A DNA stretch of 64,000 nucleotides from contig NZ_UETC01000001.1 of assembly GCF_900116765.1 (NCBI RefSeq), positions 806,001-870,000 of the forward strand, in the 5' to 3' direction. A program made the translations under genes and the position numbers. Shown piece after piece: positions 63,488 through 64,000 of the stretch. Numbering within the stretch: the stretch's first letter is position 1; each line of letters starts with the position of its first letter. The notes under the pieces are model-generated. The model saw nothing but the letters and a program-made list of their open reading frames with translations, was not told the DNA's origin and ran no database searches. This stretch comes from Jannaschia seohaensis (GTDB taxonomy: Bacteria > Pseudomonadota > Alphaproteobacteria > Rhodobacterales > Rhodobacteraceae).

Positions 63488-64000
63488 TCAGCTCCGCCGC
63501 AGCCGGTCCAAGAGCCCCCGCGCCGAGTTGGAGCGCGGCGTCCAGAGACCGCGCGCAATCGCCTCCGACAGCCGATCGGCGATGTCCGCCAGGGCGGGCG
63601 CGTTGACCTCGCCGATCCAGTCGCGGACTGCGTCGTCCTCCAGCACCGCGGCGGCGACCAGGTCGAAATGATGATCGCGGACGGCGCCGGTCGTCGCGGC
63701 GAAGGCGAAGAGGTAATCCACCGTCGCGGCGATTTCGAAGGCGCCCTTGTAGCCGTGGCGCTGCACCCCCGCGATCCATTTCGGGTTCACCACGCGGGAG
63801 CGGACGACGCGCCCGATTTCCTCTTCCAGCGTGCGAATGACCGGGCGCTCGGGCCGGGAGTGGTCGTTGTGGTAGACGGGTCGTCCGGCGCCTTGCAGCA
63901 TCTCGACCGCGGCTGCGGCGCCGCCCTCGAACTGATAGTAATCGTCCGAGTCGAGCAGGTCGTGCTCGCGATTGTCCTGGTTCTGGACGATGGCCTCGAT
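63488..64000 (-). CDS. cobN: cobaltochelatase subunit CobN, C-terminal fragment
   Basis: The frame is open to the window edge, so the 5' part is missing; 170 residues remain. They match the CobN C-terminus: NQDNREHDLLDSDDYYQFEGG, GRPVYHNDHSRPERPVIRTL, SRVVNPKWIAGVQRHGYKGAFEIAATVDYLFAFAATTGAV, ending RGLWTPRSNSARGLLDRL. With CobS and CobT, CobN inserts cobalt into hydrogenobyrinic acid a,c-diamide in the aerobic B12 pathway, just before the CobO step encoded nearby. Confidence 0.93.
   Translation of the reverse strand: MEAIVQNQDNREHDLLDSDDYYQFEGGAAAAVEMLQGAGRPVYHNDHSRPERPVIRTLEEEIGRVVRSRVVNPKWIAGVQRHGYKGAFEIAATVDYLFAFAATTGAVRDHHFDLVAAAVLEDDAVRDWIGEVNAPALADIADRLSEAIARGLWTPRSNSARGLLDRLRRS

Overview
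The window is a GC-rich bacterial chromosome segment whose gene content points to an alphaproteobacterium of the Rhodobacteraceae (Rhodobacterales). Pointers are divergent hemE/hemC with PpsR/CrtJ-type operators, an Irr-type iron box, a CtrA-type box, the aerobic cobalamin genes cobN and cobO, a membrane-anchored CycM-like cytochrome c, and an intergenic repeat of the kind common in this family. The PpsR-type sites suggest a lineage with, or descended from, anoxygenic phototrophs; no photosynthesis structural gene lies in the window.

Layout. 1-9.4 kb: end of an M3 peptidase, an inositol-monophosphatase-family enzyme, a SoxR regulator divergent from a VOC protein, a NitT/TauT-type ABC transporter, two tandem alpha/beta hydrolases (one without its nucleophile serine), NudC, an SRPBCC protein and prephenate dehydratase. 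9.4-16.1 kb: CycM-like cytochrome and a complete yejABEF-type peptide importer. 16.2-22.4 kb: a D,D-carboxypeptidase and three haem genes (hemF, hemE, hemC) with FnrL- and PpsR-like sites. 22.4-30.4 kb: 6-phosphogluconate dehydrogenase, a radical-SAM plus DUF4130-UdgX DNA-repair pair, trehalose phosphatase, a CAT-anticodon tRNA, a GlcD-like flavoenzyme and Dps behind an Irr-like box. 30.7-36.9 kb: rpiB, small transporters and hydrolases, trhO, and the NAD salvage genes pncA and pncB.

36.9-38.5 kb is a lower-GC two-gene island encoding an ImmA/IrrE metallopeptidase and a protein that looks like a divergent class III nucleotide cyclase. It is the best candidate here for an undescribed, possibly defence-related, system. 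38.6-51.7 kb: arfB, a YhhQ-type queuosine-precursor transporter, a split MnmC (FAD domain and MnmD on divergent genes), a lytic transglycosylase, dapA, smpB, truA, a MarR/nitroreductase unit and an lldD-type dehydrogenase. 51.8-54.4 kb: the ycjX/ycjF-type pair. 54.4-57.1 kb is a gene graveyard with two frame-broken flavoprotein genes. 57.1-64.0 kb: ileS, small lipoproteins, a DUF3253 protein, an IS5-family insertion sequence that supplies part of the cobO stop codon, cobO, a thioesterase and the 3' end of cobN.

Most genes are vertical housekeeping genes in short operons. The acquired or decaying parts are the 36.9-38.5 kb island, the graveyard, the short stretch after pncA and the IS element.
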